A stretch of 7,120 bases of DNA, from contig CAJTZJ010000015.1 in NCBI GenBank assembly GCA_910583925.1, positions 47,471 through 54,590 on the forward strand, given 5' to 3'. The notes below the pieces were generated by a model. It was not told the DNA's origin, did no database searches, and was given only the letters and a program-made list of their open reading frames with translations. The DNA is from an uncultured Eubacterium sp. (GTDB lineage: Bacteria; Bacillota; Clostridia; Oscillospirales; Acutalibacteraceae). Position numbers and translations under genes: made by a program. Shown here one piece after another: positions 1 to 6,502 of this stretch. Position 1 is the first letter of the stretch. Every line of letters begins with the position of its first letter.

Positions 1-8
1 TTCTAAAC

Positions 9-36
9 AAAAAAGCGTTGGTTTACCAACGCTTTT
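9..36 (-). terminator. Rho-independent terminator of the C39-like peptidase gene
   Basis: A 12-bp perfect stem (AAAAGCGTTGGT with ACCAACGCTTTT) closes on a two-base loop and, on the minus strand, is followed by a run of six T. It lies 15 bases beyond the stop codon of the peptidase gene at 51, as expected for its terminator. The A-run on the other side means it may also work on the plus strand for a gene to the left of the window. The same stem recurs at 6503-6531. Confidence 0.85.
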
Positions 37-50
37 CATTATCTATACAT

Positions 51-839
51 TTAATTACGAATTGCCCAAAGATTTCGAATCTGGTCTTTAATACCTTCGT
101 ATGTCCATTCCTTTTCGGAATTTTTAATACTGTTTGGATCATTAACCTTTATTTTTCCGTTTTCATATCCAACTAAAACAATAAAATGACCGGTTGTTGT
201 AAAATCTCCGGGACCCATGGAGCAGATAATCGGATTTCCGACTTCAAGATTTTTTATGATTCTGTTTTCATCAAGCGGAAGCTCGGTAACATCAAGTCCA
301 AGCTTTTCTCCGCCTTCACTTATCAAAGTCCAGGATGATCCCTTTTCCGTAATTCCGTTTAAAGCATATCCGTTTTTCTTTGCGAATTTGATTATTTTAT
401 CGGGTGACATATCCTCGTCTTTTGTTAAATGGTATGCTGCCATTGAAAGGCAGACAGGGCCGCAGCCCGTAAGTCCTGCAATATCACCGCTGTATTTAAT
501 ATATCCCCATCGCTTGTCCCATTGCATAAACAGAGGCACGGAGGTGCTGTTTTTATATTCGCTCATATCAACCTTTTGCTCTTTCTTGTGTTCTTTCGGA
601 TAAGAAAGCACGAAATCCTTTGTTTCCTCATTTCTGCTTAGCAGTGCAATCAGGTTTTCCGGATATTCATTGTAATCAATTCCGTGCTTTTCGGCATATC
701 TGCTTACGGTTTCTTTGGCAGTTTCCGATGAGAATATTTCATTTGAATCTGCAGTTCTGAAAAATACAAAAGCAGCAGCGATGACGATGATAATTGCTGC
801 TATTGTTATAAATCCTGATTTTTTCTTTCTTCTTTTCAT
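51..839 (-). CDS. Membrane-anchored C39-like cysteine peptidase (papain-like fold)
   Basis: This 262-aa protein resembles the Peptidase_C39_2 family of stand-alone papain-like cysteine peptidases. Residues 1-7 are basic (KRRKKK), and residues 9-27 form one hydrophobic segment, so it is probably an N-in signal anchor with the catalytic part outside the cell. Residues 30-100 are a charged linker. The peptidase domain runs from about 100 to 262. TGCGP at 124-128 carries the likely nucleophile Cys126, GHF at 217-219 carries the likely His218, and VNDPN at 232-236 carries the likely Asp234. No ABC-transporter part follows, so it is not a bacteriocin exporter. The start at 839 is chosen because GGAG lies 7 bases upstream and the anchor begins there. 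The reading frame stays open 31 codons further, but that stretch crosses a terminator hairpin. Its substrate is unknown. It is separated from nrdG by a terminator, and I see no clear promoter of its own, so read-through from nrdDG is possible. Confidence 0.85.
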   Translation of the reverse strand: MKRRKKKSGFITIAAIIIVIAAAFVFFRTADSNEIFSSETAKETVSRYAEKHGIDYNEYPENLIALLSRNEETKDFVLSYPKEHKKEQKVDMSEYKNSTSVPLFMQWDKRWGYIKYSGDIAGLTGCGPVCLSMAAYHLTKDEDMSPDKIIKFAKKNGYALNGITEKGSSWTLISEGGEKLGLDVTELPLDENRIIKNLEVGNPIICSMGPGDFTTTGHFIVLVGYENGKIKVNDPNSIKNSEKEWTYEGIKDQIRNLWAIRN

Positions 840-879
840 CCGTATACTCCTTTTATATATTTCCTTTAATCTAAGTGAC

Positions 880-908
880 AAAAAAGCACATAGACTTTCT
901 ATGTGCTT
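880..908 (-). terminator. Rho-independent terminator of the nrdDG operon
   Basis: A 10-bp perfect stem (AAGCACATAG with CTATGTGCTT) with a five-base loop is followed on the minus strand by a T-run that includes the last stem bases. It lies about 48 bases after the nrdG stop codon and 40 bases before the peptidase start. It should end the nrdDG transcript, and any read-through would reach the peptidase gene. Confidence 0.85.
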
Positions 909-920
909 AATTATAATAAC

Positions 921-932
921 TTGAATATTCAA
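921..932. repeat. 12-bp perfect palindrome between nrdG and the terminator
   Basis: TTGAATATTCAA is a perfect 12-bp palindrome in the gap between the nrdG stop and the terminator. A TATAAT-like hexamer on the minus strand lies just downstream (910-915), but no convincing -35 box stands at the right distance. It could be an operator or a chance palindrome in AT-rich sequence. Confidence 0.3.
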
Positions 933-955
933 TTTGCTAAAGAAAAAATAAAGAT

Positions 956-1480
956 TTAGTTAAGATACAAATGGATTTCCTTTTCTTTTAAGGTTCTTTG
1001 AACATCAATAATTCTTTGATTTTCAGAACCGCGGAATTTAAGCATAATATTCTTTTTTTCTTTTTCAAACCTTCCGTCAACAAGAACATCCATTTCCTTT
1101 AAAAGCTGCAGGGAAATATCTGTTTTGGCACGAGAGGGCTTTATTCCTGCAATTTCCTCAATGGTAAAGCCGCTGTAGCACCAGATGGTTTTATTCGGAT
1201 ATTTCTTTTTGAAATCCCGAACAAGCTTTAAAAGAGCCTTTTGATTTTCAGGCTCAAACGGCTCCCCTCCAAGAATAGACAAGCCTGCAATCCAAGGGTA
1301 ATGGATTGAATCAAGAATTTCTTTCTCTGTTTCTTCCGTAAATGGTTTGCCGTATTGAAAATCCCATGCCATGAAATTGAAGCAATCGGGACAGCAGTGG
1401 CGGCAGCCTGATACAAAAAGAGAGGTACGAACGCCCTCTCCGTTTGCAATATCGTTTGTTTTTATTTCCGCAACATTCAT
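956..1480 (-). CDS. nrdG: Anaerobic ribonucleoside-triphosphate reductase activating protein (radical SAM)
   Basis: This 174-aa protein is the activase that installs the glycyl radical on NrdD by reductive cleavage of S-adenosylmethionine on a [4Fe-4S] cluster. The cluster-binding CX3CX2C motif is visible as Cys26, Cys30 and Cys33 in GCRHCCPDC, followed by FNFMAWDF. The GGEP motif for SAM binding is at 71-74, and WCYSGFT at 100-106 is typical of NrdG. The length is normal for the family. The start at 1480 is chosen because MNVAEI begins the conserved N-terminus (GEGVRTSLFVSGC). The frame extends 31 codons upstream, but only by overlapping the end of nrdD. The start codon lies one base after the nrdD stop (TAA-T-ATG), and no strong Shine-Dalgarno is visible, which suggests translational coupling to nrdD. 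It acts in the cytoplasm and needs anaerobic conditions. Confidence 0.97.
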   Translation of the reverse strand: MNVAEIKTNDIANGEGVRTSLFVSGCRHCCPDCFNFMAWDFQYGKPFTEETEKEILDSIHYPWIAGLSILGGEPFEPENQKALLKLVRDFKKKYPNKTIWCYSGFTIEEIAGIKPSRAKTDISLQLLKEMDVLVDGRFEKEKKNIMLKFRGSENQRIIDVQRTLKEKEIHLYLN

Positions 1481-1481
1481 A

Positions 1482-3659
1482 TTATAAATGTAATACTCTT
1501 TCTTTAATTTCCTGCGTTCTGCCCTGATTCCAGAACTGTGTTCCGATATAGCCGCAGGTACGGCGGGCAACATTCATTTTATCCTGATTCTCGTTGCCGC
1601 AGTTCGGGCATCTCCATACAAGCTTGCCCTCTCCGTTATCAACAACATTGATTTCACCGTTGTAGCCGCAGCACTGGCAGTAATCGCTCTTTGTGTTTAG
1701 CTCTGCATACATAATGTGATCATAAATATACTGCATAACGCTTAATACAGCAGGGATGTTGTCCTGCATATTCGGAACCTCTACATAGCTGATTGCTCCG
1801 CCGGGAGAAAGCTTCTGGAATTCGGCTTCAAAAGAAAGCTTCTTGAATGCATCAATTTCTTCGGTAACATGAACATGATAGCTGTTTGTAATATAATTTT
1901 TATCCGTAACACCCGGAATTTTTCCGAAACGCTTCTGAAGGCATTTTGAAAATTTGTATGTTGTGGATTCAAGCGGTGTGCCGTAAACGGAAAAATCAAT
2001 ATTCTCCTGTTTCTTCCAAGTCTGGCAGGCATCATTCATTTTCTGCATAACTGAAAGGGCAAAGTCTTTTGCTTCATCATCCGTATGGCTCTTGCCTGTC
2101 ATATATTTAACACATTCGTAAAGTCCCGCATAGCCAAGAGAAATTGTTGAATAGCCGCCGAAGAGCAGTTTGTCAATTGTTTCGCCTTTTTTAAGTCTTG
2201 CAAGTGCACCATACTGCCAAAGAATCGGAGCAACATCGCTTGGTGTGCCGAGCAATCTGTTGTGGCGGCACATAAGTGCACGGTAGCAAAGCTCAAGTCT
2301 TTCGTCAAATATATTCCAGAATTTTGCCATATCTCCGCCTGATGAGCAAGCAATGTCAACAAGATTAAGCGTTACAACACCCTGGTTAAATCTGCCGTAA
2401 TATTTCGGCTTGTTTGTTTTAGGGTCAACATAAGGTGTAAGGAATGAACGGCAGCCCATACAGGTATAAACATTCGAATTGCCGTTTTTATCAACCTTAA
2501 GCTCTCTCATTTTCTTTGCAGAAATATAATCGGGAACCATTCTTTTTGCTGTACATTCAGCAGCAAGGCAGGTAACATCCCAATATTTTGACCCCTCGGT
2601 AATATTATCTTCGTCAAGCACATAAATAAGCTTTGGGAATGCCGGTGTAATCCAAACACCGCTTTCATTTTTTACGCCCTTGATACGCTGGCGCAGAACC
2701 TCTTCAATAATAAGCTTAAGGTCATCTCTTGTCTGACCTTCGGGAACCTCATCAAGATACATAAATACAGTAACGAACGGAGCCTGTCCGTTTGTTGTCA
2801 TAAGCGTAATAACCTGATACTGAATCATCTGAACGCCGCGGTTGATTTCATCTCTTACACGAAGTTCGGTAATCTTATCAACCTGCTCGTCCGTCGGCTC
2901 AATACCCGCAGCTTCAAATTCAGCACGAACATCCTTTTTGAACTTATTACGGCTTAAATCAACGAATGGCGCAAGATGGGAAAGGCTGATGCTTTGTCCG
3001 CCGTACTGGCTTGAAGCAATCTGCGCAATAATCTGTGTTGCAATATTGCAGGCTGTAGAAAAGCTGTGCGGCTTTTCGATCATTGTTCCGCTGATAACGG
3101 TTCCGTTCTGGAGCATATCCTCAAGGTTAACCAGATCGCAGTTGTGCATATGCTGTGCAAAATAGTCTGCATCGTGGAAATGGATGATTCCGTTTTCGTG
3201 TGCTTCAACAATATCCGGGGGCAAAAGAATACGCTTTGTAAGGTCTTTTGAAACCTCGCCTGCCATATAATCTCGCTGAACGCTGTTTACGGTTGGGTTT
3301 TTATTTGAATTTTCCTGTTTAACCTCTTCGTTGTTGCATTCAATAAGTGATAAAATCTGATTATCAGTTGTATTTGCTTTTCTGATAAGTGTTCTGTTGT
3401 AACGATATTTAACATATCTTCTTGCAACCTCAAAGGCCCCCTGAGCCATAATCTGATTTTCAACGATATCCTGAATTTCTTCAACGGAAAGCGCTCTGTT
3501 TGCTTTCTGAATTTTGAATTCAACATATTCTGCAATGTCTTTAATCTGAGATGCTGAAAGCTCTTCTTTTTCGCAGGCTGCATTTGCCTTTGTTACGGCT
3601 ACAGCGATTTTATTTAAATCAAAATCTACTTCTGAGCCGTTTCTCTTAATAATCTTCAT
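1482..3659 (-). CDS. nrdD: Anaerobic (class III) ribonucleoside-triphosphate reductase
   Basis: This 725-aa glycyl radical enzyme reduces ribonucleoside triphosphates to deoxy forms in oxygen-free cells. Residues 1-93 form an ATP-cone (KRNGSEVDFDLNKI and RRYVKYRYNRT), the allosteric dATP/ATP sensor. The catalytic barrel follows. HNCDLVN places Cys174 where the family has its first active-site cysteine, and TCMGCRSF holds Cys400 and Cys403, one of which is the likely thiyl-radical residue. The C-terminus has a zinc site of two CX2C pairs (Cys661/Cys664 and Cys684/Cys687). It ends in RTCGYIG with the radical Gly703, then the usual FWNQGRTQEIKERV tail. All key residues are present, so the enzyme looks intact. 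The start at 3659 matches the normal MKIIKRNG opening. Its Shine-Dalgarno is weak (GGGG about 10 bases upstream). A consensus promoter lies about 115 bases upstream, and nrdG follows in the same operon. By family knowledge the reductant is formate or a thioredoxin-like protein depending on subtype, which I cannot settle by eye. Confidence 0.98.
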   Translation of the reverse strand: MKIIKRNGSEVDFDLNKIAVAVTKANAACEKEELSASQIKDIAEYVEFKIQKANRALSVEEIQDIVENQIMAQGAFEVARRYVKYRYNRTLIRKANTTDNQILSLIECNNEEVKQENSNKNPTVNSVQRDYMAGEVSKDLTKRILLPPDIVEAHENGIIHFHDADYFAQHMHNCDLVNLEDMLQNGTVISGTMIEKPHSFSTACNIATQIIAQIASSQYGGQSISLSHLAPFVDLSRNKFKKDVRAEFEAAGIEPTDEQVDKITELRVRDEINRGVQMIQYQVITLMTTNGQAPFVTVFMYLDEVPEGQTRDDLKLIIEEVLRQRIKGVKNESGVWITPAFPKLIYVLDEDNITEGSKYWDVTCLAAECTAKRMVPDYISAKKMRELKVDKNGNSNVYTCMGCRSFLTPYVDPKTNKPKYYGRFNQGVVTLNLVDIACSSGGDMAKFWNIFDERLELCYRALMCRHNRLLGTPSDVAPILWQYGALARLKKGETIDKLLFGGYSTISLGYAGLYECVKYMTGKSHTDDEAKDFALSVMQKMNDACQTWKKQENIDFSVYGTPLESTTYKFSKCLQKRFGKIPGVTDKNYITNSYHVHVTEEIDAFKKLSFEAEFQKLSPGGAISYVEVPNMQDNIPAVLSVMQYIYDHIMYAELNTKSDYCQCCGYNGEINVVDNGEGKLVWRCPNCGNENQDKMNVARRTCGYIGTQFWNQGRTQEIKERVLHL

Positions 3660-3735
3660 AATCCGTAATACCCCAAATTCTATACTATTTATATAACATA
3701 CAAACGATTTCACACATTTTGCTTGATAGTCCAGT

Positions 3736-3753
3736 TGTTACAAAATGGTAACA
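3736..3753. promoter_or_regulatory. Perfect inverted repeat in the nrdD leader, candidate operator
   Basis: TGTTAC-N6-GTAACA is an exact 6-bp inverted repeat. It lies about 14-30 bases downstream of the predicted nrdD transcription start. A protein bound there could block elongation, or the RNA could fold as a 6-bp hairpin. The half-sites resemble those of Rex (TTGTTA...TAACA), but the spacing is two bases longer than the Rex consensus, so the regulator is not identified. Confidence 0.5.
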
Positions 3754-3774
3754 TGCGTTGTGTGGTGCTTTATC

Positions 3775-3803
3775 ATCATACCAAAACATAGCGTTACTGT
3801 CAA
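3775..3803 (-). promoter_or_regulatory. Sigma-A promoter of nrdDG
   Basis: On the minus strand TTGACA (3798-3803) and TATGAT (3775-3780) stand 17 bases apart: a perfect -35, a -10 with one mismatch, and ideal spacing. Transcription would start near 3768, giving an nrdD leader of about 108 nt. An NrdR-box-like palindrome lies just upstream (3821-3836) and an inverted repeat just downstream (3736-3753), as expected for a regulated reductase promoter. Confidence 0.88.
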
Positions 3804-3820
3804 TAACTTTTTTGCAAAAA

Positions 3821-3836
3821 ATACAATATATTGTGC
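3821..3836. promoter_or_regulatory. NrdR box upstream of the nrdD promoter
   Basis: ATACAATATATTGTGC contains the exact 12-bp palindrome ACAATATATTGT and matches 14 of 16 positions of the NrdR-box consensus as I recall it (acaCwAtATaTwgtgt). NrdR is the dATP/ATP-sensing repressor of bacterial ribonucleotide reductase operons. The box sits about 17 bases upstream of the nrdD -35 element. NrdR boxes usually come in close pairs. The only nearby partner is a half-site, ACACAA, at 3850-3855, which is weak. Confidence 0.75.
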
Positions 3837-3898
3837 TGTTTTTTTAAAAACACAAAAAAATTAACGATATGTAGATTTTACTTGTAAGCTGCCGTTTT

Positions 3899-3948
3899 TG
3901 AGCTTTTTGGCTTGAAATCGGCATAAAATATGAGAAACTGAGCTTTTT
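3899..3948. repeat. Pair of 10-bp direct repeats in the divergent control region
   Basis: TGAGCTTTTT occurs at 3899-3908 and again at 3939-3948, exactly 40 bases apart, close to four helical turns. I know no protein for this sequence. It may be a tandem binding site or a coincidence of T-rich sequence. Confidence 0.3.
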
Positions 3949-3951
3949 ATG

Positions 3952-3989
3952 TATAATTATTACAAAAGTGTAAATACAGAGTGTATAAT
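3952..3989 (+). promoter_or_regulatory. Two TATAAT elements, possible distal pflB promoter
   Basis: Perfect TATAAT hexamers occur at 3952-3957 and 3984-3989, each directly preceded by TG. Neither has a good -35 box at 16-18 bases; the best is TTACAA at 3960-3965 for the second one. A start here would give pflB a leader of about 260 nt that includes the second NrdR-like box. Confidence 0.3.
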
Positions 3990-4039
3990 ATTTGTTGCTT
4001 TATTAAAACAACAACATATTACATATATAGAAAATATAT

Positions 4040-4055
4040 CCACCATATATTGTGG
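4040..4055. promoter_or_regulatory. Second NrdR-box-like palindrome, on the pflB side
   Basis: CCACCATATATTGTGG matches 13 of 16 positions of the recalled NrdR consensus and is a near-perfect palindrome, with one mismatched pair. Its centre is 219 bases from the box at 3821-3836. A much weaker match (CAACAACATATTACAT, about 10 of 16) lies at 4009-4024, exactly 31 bases away centre to centre, which is a common NrdR pair spacing. It is closer to pflB than to nrdD. Confidence 0.55.
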
Positions 4056-4135
4056 TTAGTTTAAAATAACATAAACTTTGTGCAATTTAACTATAAATAT
4101 TTTAAAATCGCTCTTATTTTCCAAATAAATATCAA

Positions 4136-4164
4136 TTGCAATATGAATATAAGTTTGTTATCAT
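4136..4164 (+). promoter_or_regulatory. Candidate proximal promoter of pflB
   Basis: TTGCAA (4136-4141) and TATCAT (4159-4164) stand 17 bases apart, with four and five of six consensus matches. The predicted start near 4171 would give a leader of about 88 nt and place the Fur/PerR-like box at 4183-4197 just downstream of the start. Other weak promoters in this AT-rich stretch cannot be excluded. Confidence 0.45.
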
Positions 4165-4181
4165 AGTAGCGAGGAGAATAG

Positions 4182-4213
4182 ATTGTAATGATTATCATTC
4201 ATATTATTACAAT
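4182..4213. promoter_or_regulatory. Fur/PerR-like box inside a wider inverted repeat upstream of pflB
   Basis: TTGTAATGATTATCA at 4183-4197 matches 12 of 14 fixed positions of both the 7-1-7 Fur box (TGATAATnATTATCA) and the PerR box (TTATAATnATTATAA), so a Fur-family metal or peroxide sensor is the best guess. The stretch also forms a perfect 8-bp inverted repeat, ATTGTAAT (4182-4189) with ATTACAAT (4206-4213), around 16 bases. It lies 46-77 bases before the pflB start. Confidence 0.45.
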
Positions 4214-4244
4214 ATTATATTAAATTGTGGAAAAGATAAAATTA

Positions 4245-4250
4245 AGGAGG
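4245..4250 (+). promoter_or_regulatory. Shine-Dalgarno of pflB, fixing its start
   Basis: AGGAGG, eight bases before the ATG at 4259, is a full-strength ribosome binding site. It settles the pflB start against the longer open frame that begins with a TTG at 4136. Confidence 0.92.
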
Positions 4251-4258
4251 ATAAAACT

Positions 4259-6490
4259 ATGAATGATGCTTGGAGAGGCTTTAAAACAGGTGAATGGTGC
4301 GACGGCATCAATGTTCGTGACTTTATAAATAAAAATTATACAGCCTATAACGGCGATGCTTCCTTCCTTGAGGCTCCTACAGAAAGAACCGAAAGGGTAA
4401 GAAAGAAGCTTGATGAGCTGCTGATTGCTGAAAATGAAAAGGGCGGCGTATTGGATGTTGATACAAGCAAGGTGCTTACCATTCTTTCGCACAAGCCGGG
4501 CTATGTTAGTAAGGAAGATGATATTATTGTTGGTCTTCAGACCGATGAGCCGCTGAAAAGAGGTGTTTCTCCTTTTGCAGGGTACAGAAATGCTGTTCAG
4601 GCCTGCGAAGCTTACGGATATGAAATGTCTGATACAATAAAGGATGAATTTACTTACAGAACAACGCATAATACCGGTGTTTTCCGTGCGTATACAGACA
4701 CAATGAAGAAAGCGCGCCATGCAGGTATTTTAACAGGTCTTCCGGATGCTTATGCAAGAGGAAGAATTATCGGCGATTACCGCAGAATTGCGCTTTACGG
4801 TATGGATTATCTGATTGAGCAAAAAAAGCTTGATAAGAAAAAGCTTGGCGAAAAGGATATTATTGATGAAGAAACCGTTCATCTTATGGAGGACCTTGCA
4901 AAGCAGCTTGAATTTATGAATCAGCTTAAAATTATGGCACTTGACCATGGCTTTGATATTTCCGTTCCTGCGAAGAATGCAAGAGAAGCAATTCAGTGGC
5001 TCTATTTCGGTTATCTTGGTGCTATCAAGGAGCAAAACGGTGCTGCAAACTCAATCGGAAGAATTGCTGAATTTATTGATTGCTATATTGAAAGAGATTT
5101 TGCAGAGGGTATCCTTGATGAAAAGGGTGCGCAGGAGCTTATTGATGATCTTGTTGTTAAGCTTCGTCTTGTGCGCCATCTCCGTACACCCGAATATAAT
5201 GATCTTTTTGCAGGCGATCCGGTCTGGGTAACCTGCTCACTCGGCGGCGTTACAAATGAAGGAAAGCATATGGTTTCAAAAACTTCCTTCCGTGTACTGC
5301 AGACTCTTTATAACCTTGGCTCAAGTGCAGAGCCGAATATTACCGTTTTGTGGAGCAATAAGCTTCCTCAGGGCTTTAAGAATTTCTGTGCGCAGGTTTC
5401 TATTGATACAGATTCAATTCAGTATGAGAATGATGATGTTATGAGAAAGGATTACGGCGATGATTATGCAATCGCCTGCTGTGTATCTGCTATGAAAGAG
5501 GGTAAGCAGATGCAGTTCTTCGGCGCTCGCTGCAATCTTGCAAAGGTTCTTCTTATGGCGCTTAACGGCGGAAAGGATGAGGTTCACGGCGATCAGATTG
5601 CACCTGAAAGCAAGGCTTTCGATGAAGCCGTTCTTGATTATGACAAGGTAGTAAAGGCATATAAGGAATATCTTTCCTGGATGGCTCGTCTTTATGTTAA
5701 TACAATGAATATTATTCACTATATGCACGATAAGTATGCTTATGAAAGGCTTATGATGAGCCTTCATGATACAGATGTTGAGCGTCTTATGGCATTTGGT
5801 GTTTCGGGATTTTCCGTTGTTGTTGACTCTCTTTCTGCTATTAAATATGCAAAGGTAACGCCTGTTAAGGATGAAAGAGGAATTATTACCGATTTCAAAA
5901 CAGAGGGCAATTTCCCGAAATACGGAAATGATGATGACCGTGTTGATGATATTGCTAAGGATCTTATTTCCTATTTCTATAATGAGCTTTGCAAAACACC
6001 TGCATACAGAGGTGCTAAGCATACGCTTTCAATTCTTACAATTACATCAAATGTGATGTACGGAAAGAAAACAGGCGCAACGCCTGACGGAAGAAAAGCA
6101 GGCGAGCCTTTCGCTCCGGGTGCAAACCCGATGCATGGCAGAGATTCAGAGGGCGCTCTTGCTTCTCTTAACTCAGTTGCCAAGCTGGATTATGGCTGCT
6201 GTCAGGATGGAATTTCAAATACATTTTCAATTACGCCCGATACACTCGGCAGTGATATGGAAAACCGAATCAGTCATTTAACAACGATGCTGGATGGCTA
6301 TTTTGCTCAGAATGCGCATCATCTTAATGTTAATGTTCTGAATCGTCAGAAATTAATTGATGCCATGAATGATCCAACCCTTTATCCGTCGCTTACAATC
6401 CGTGTTTCCGGATATGCAGTAAACTTTAATAAGCTTACCCGTGAAAAGCAGGAAGAGGTTATCGCAAGAACATTCCACACTTCAATGTAA
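4259..6490 (+). CDS. pflB: Pyruvate formate-lyase (formate C-acetyltransferase)
   Basis: This 743-aa cytoplasmic glycyl radical enzyme converts pyruvate and CoA to acetyl-CoA and formate during fermentation. The adjacent catalytic cysteines are Cys407 and Cys408 in IACCVSAM, and the radical glycine is Gly718 in RVSGYAV near the C-terminus. Other family signatures include the opening W-x-GF-x-x-G-x-W, RTTHNTGVF at 134-142 and ATPDGRKAGEPFAPGANP at 607-624. The length is normal, and IACCVSAM together with RVSGYAV points to true PFL rather than a glycerol/diol dehydratase or choline lyase relative. The start at 4259 follows an AGGAGG site. The gene is single and ends in a terminator. The activase gene pflA, often adjacent, is not in the window, so activation must come from elsewhere in the genome. 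It diverges from nrdDG across a 599-base region with possible NrdR and Fur-family sites. Confidence 0.98.
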   Translation: MNDAWRGFKTGEWCDGINVRDFINKNYTAYNGDASFLEAPTERTERVRKKLDELLIAENEKGGVLDVDTSKVLTILSHKPGYVSKEDDIIVGLQTDEPLKRGVSPFAGYRNAVQACEAYGYEMSDTIKDEFTYRTTHNTGVFRAYTDTMKKARHAGILTGLPDAYARGRIIGDYRRIALYGMDYLIEQKKLDKKKLGEKDIIDEETVHLMEDLAKQLEFMNQLKIMALDHGFDISVPAKNAREAIQWLYFGYLGAIKEQNGAANSIGRIAEFIDCYIERDFAEGILDEKGAQELIDDLVVKLRLVRHLRTPEYNDLFAGDPVWVTCSLGGVTNEGKHMVSKTSFRVLQTLYNLGSSAEPNITVLWSNKLPQGFKNFCAQVSIDTDSIQYENDDVMRKDYGDDYAIACCVSAMKEGKQMQFFGARCNLAKVLLMALNGGKDEVHGDQIAPESKAFDEAVLDYDKVVKAYKEYLSWMARLYVNTMNIIHYMHDKYAYERLMMSLHDTDVERLMAFGVSGFSVVVDSLSAIKYAKVTPVKDERGIITDFKTEGNFPKYGNDDDRVDDIAKDLISYFYNELCKTPAYRGAKHTLSILTITSNVMYGKKTGATPDGRKAGEPFAPGANPMHGRDSEGALASLNSVAKLDYGCCQDGISNTFSITPDTLGSDMENRISHLTTMLDGYFAQNAHHLNVNVLNRQKLIDAMNDPTLYPSLTIRVSGYAVNFNKLTREKQEEVIARTFHTSM

Positions 6491-6502
6491 TATTTGCATA
6501 AT

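Noticed and set aside
51..839. Bacteriocin-processing ABC exporter peptidase
   Set aside because: The protein has only a single anchor and the peptidase domain, with no transporter or ATPase region and no precursor peptide nearby.
876..881. TTGTCA with TATATA or TATAAA as a promoter for the peptidase
   Set aside because: The predicted start would fall at or after the ribosome binding site, leaving no room for GGAG in the transcript.
1481..1573. Longer nrdG overlapping nrdD by 30 codons
   Set aside because: The extension lies out of frame inside the conserved C-terminus of nrdD and has no NrdG similarity.
3660..3713. Longer nrdD with 18 extra residues
   Set aside because: No Shine-Dalgarno precedes it, and MKIIKRNG at 3659 is the normal opening of the ATP-cone.
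3736..3755. Rex operator at the nrdD leader
   Set aside because: The half-sites are Rex-like, but they are separated by two bases more than the consensus. It is kept only as an unassigned inverted repeat.
4136..4258. Longer pflB starting at a TTG
   Set aside because: The perfect AGGAGG at 4245-4250 and the conserved PFL N-terminus place the start at 4259. The extension covers promoter and operator-like sequence.
5414..6022. Open frames of 60-200 codons opposite or within pflB and nrdD
   Set aside because: They are antisense or out-of-frame shadows of conserved enzymes, lack ribosome binding sites and show no domain features.
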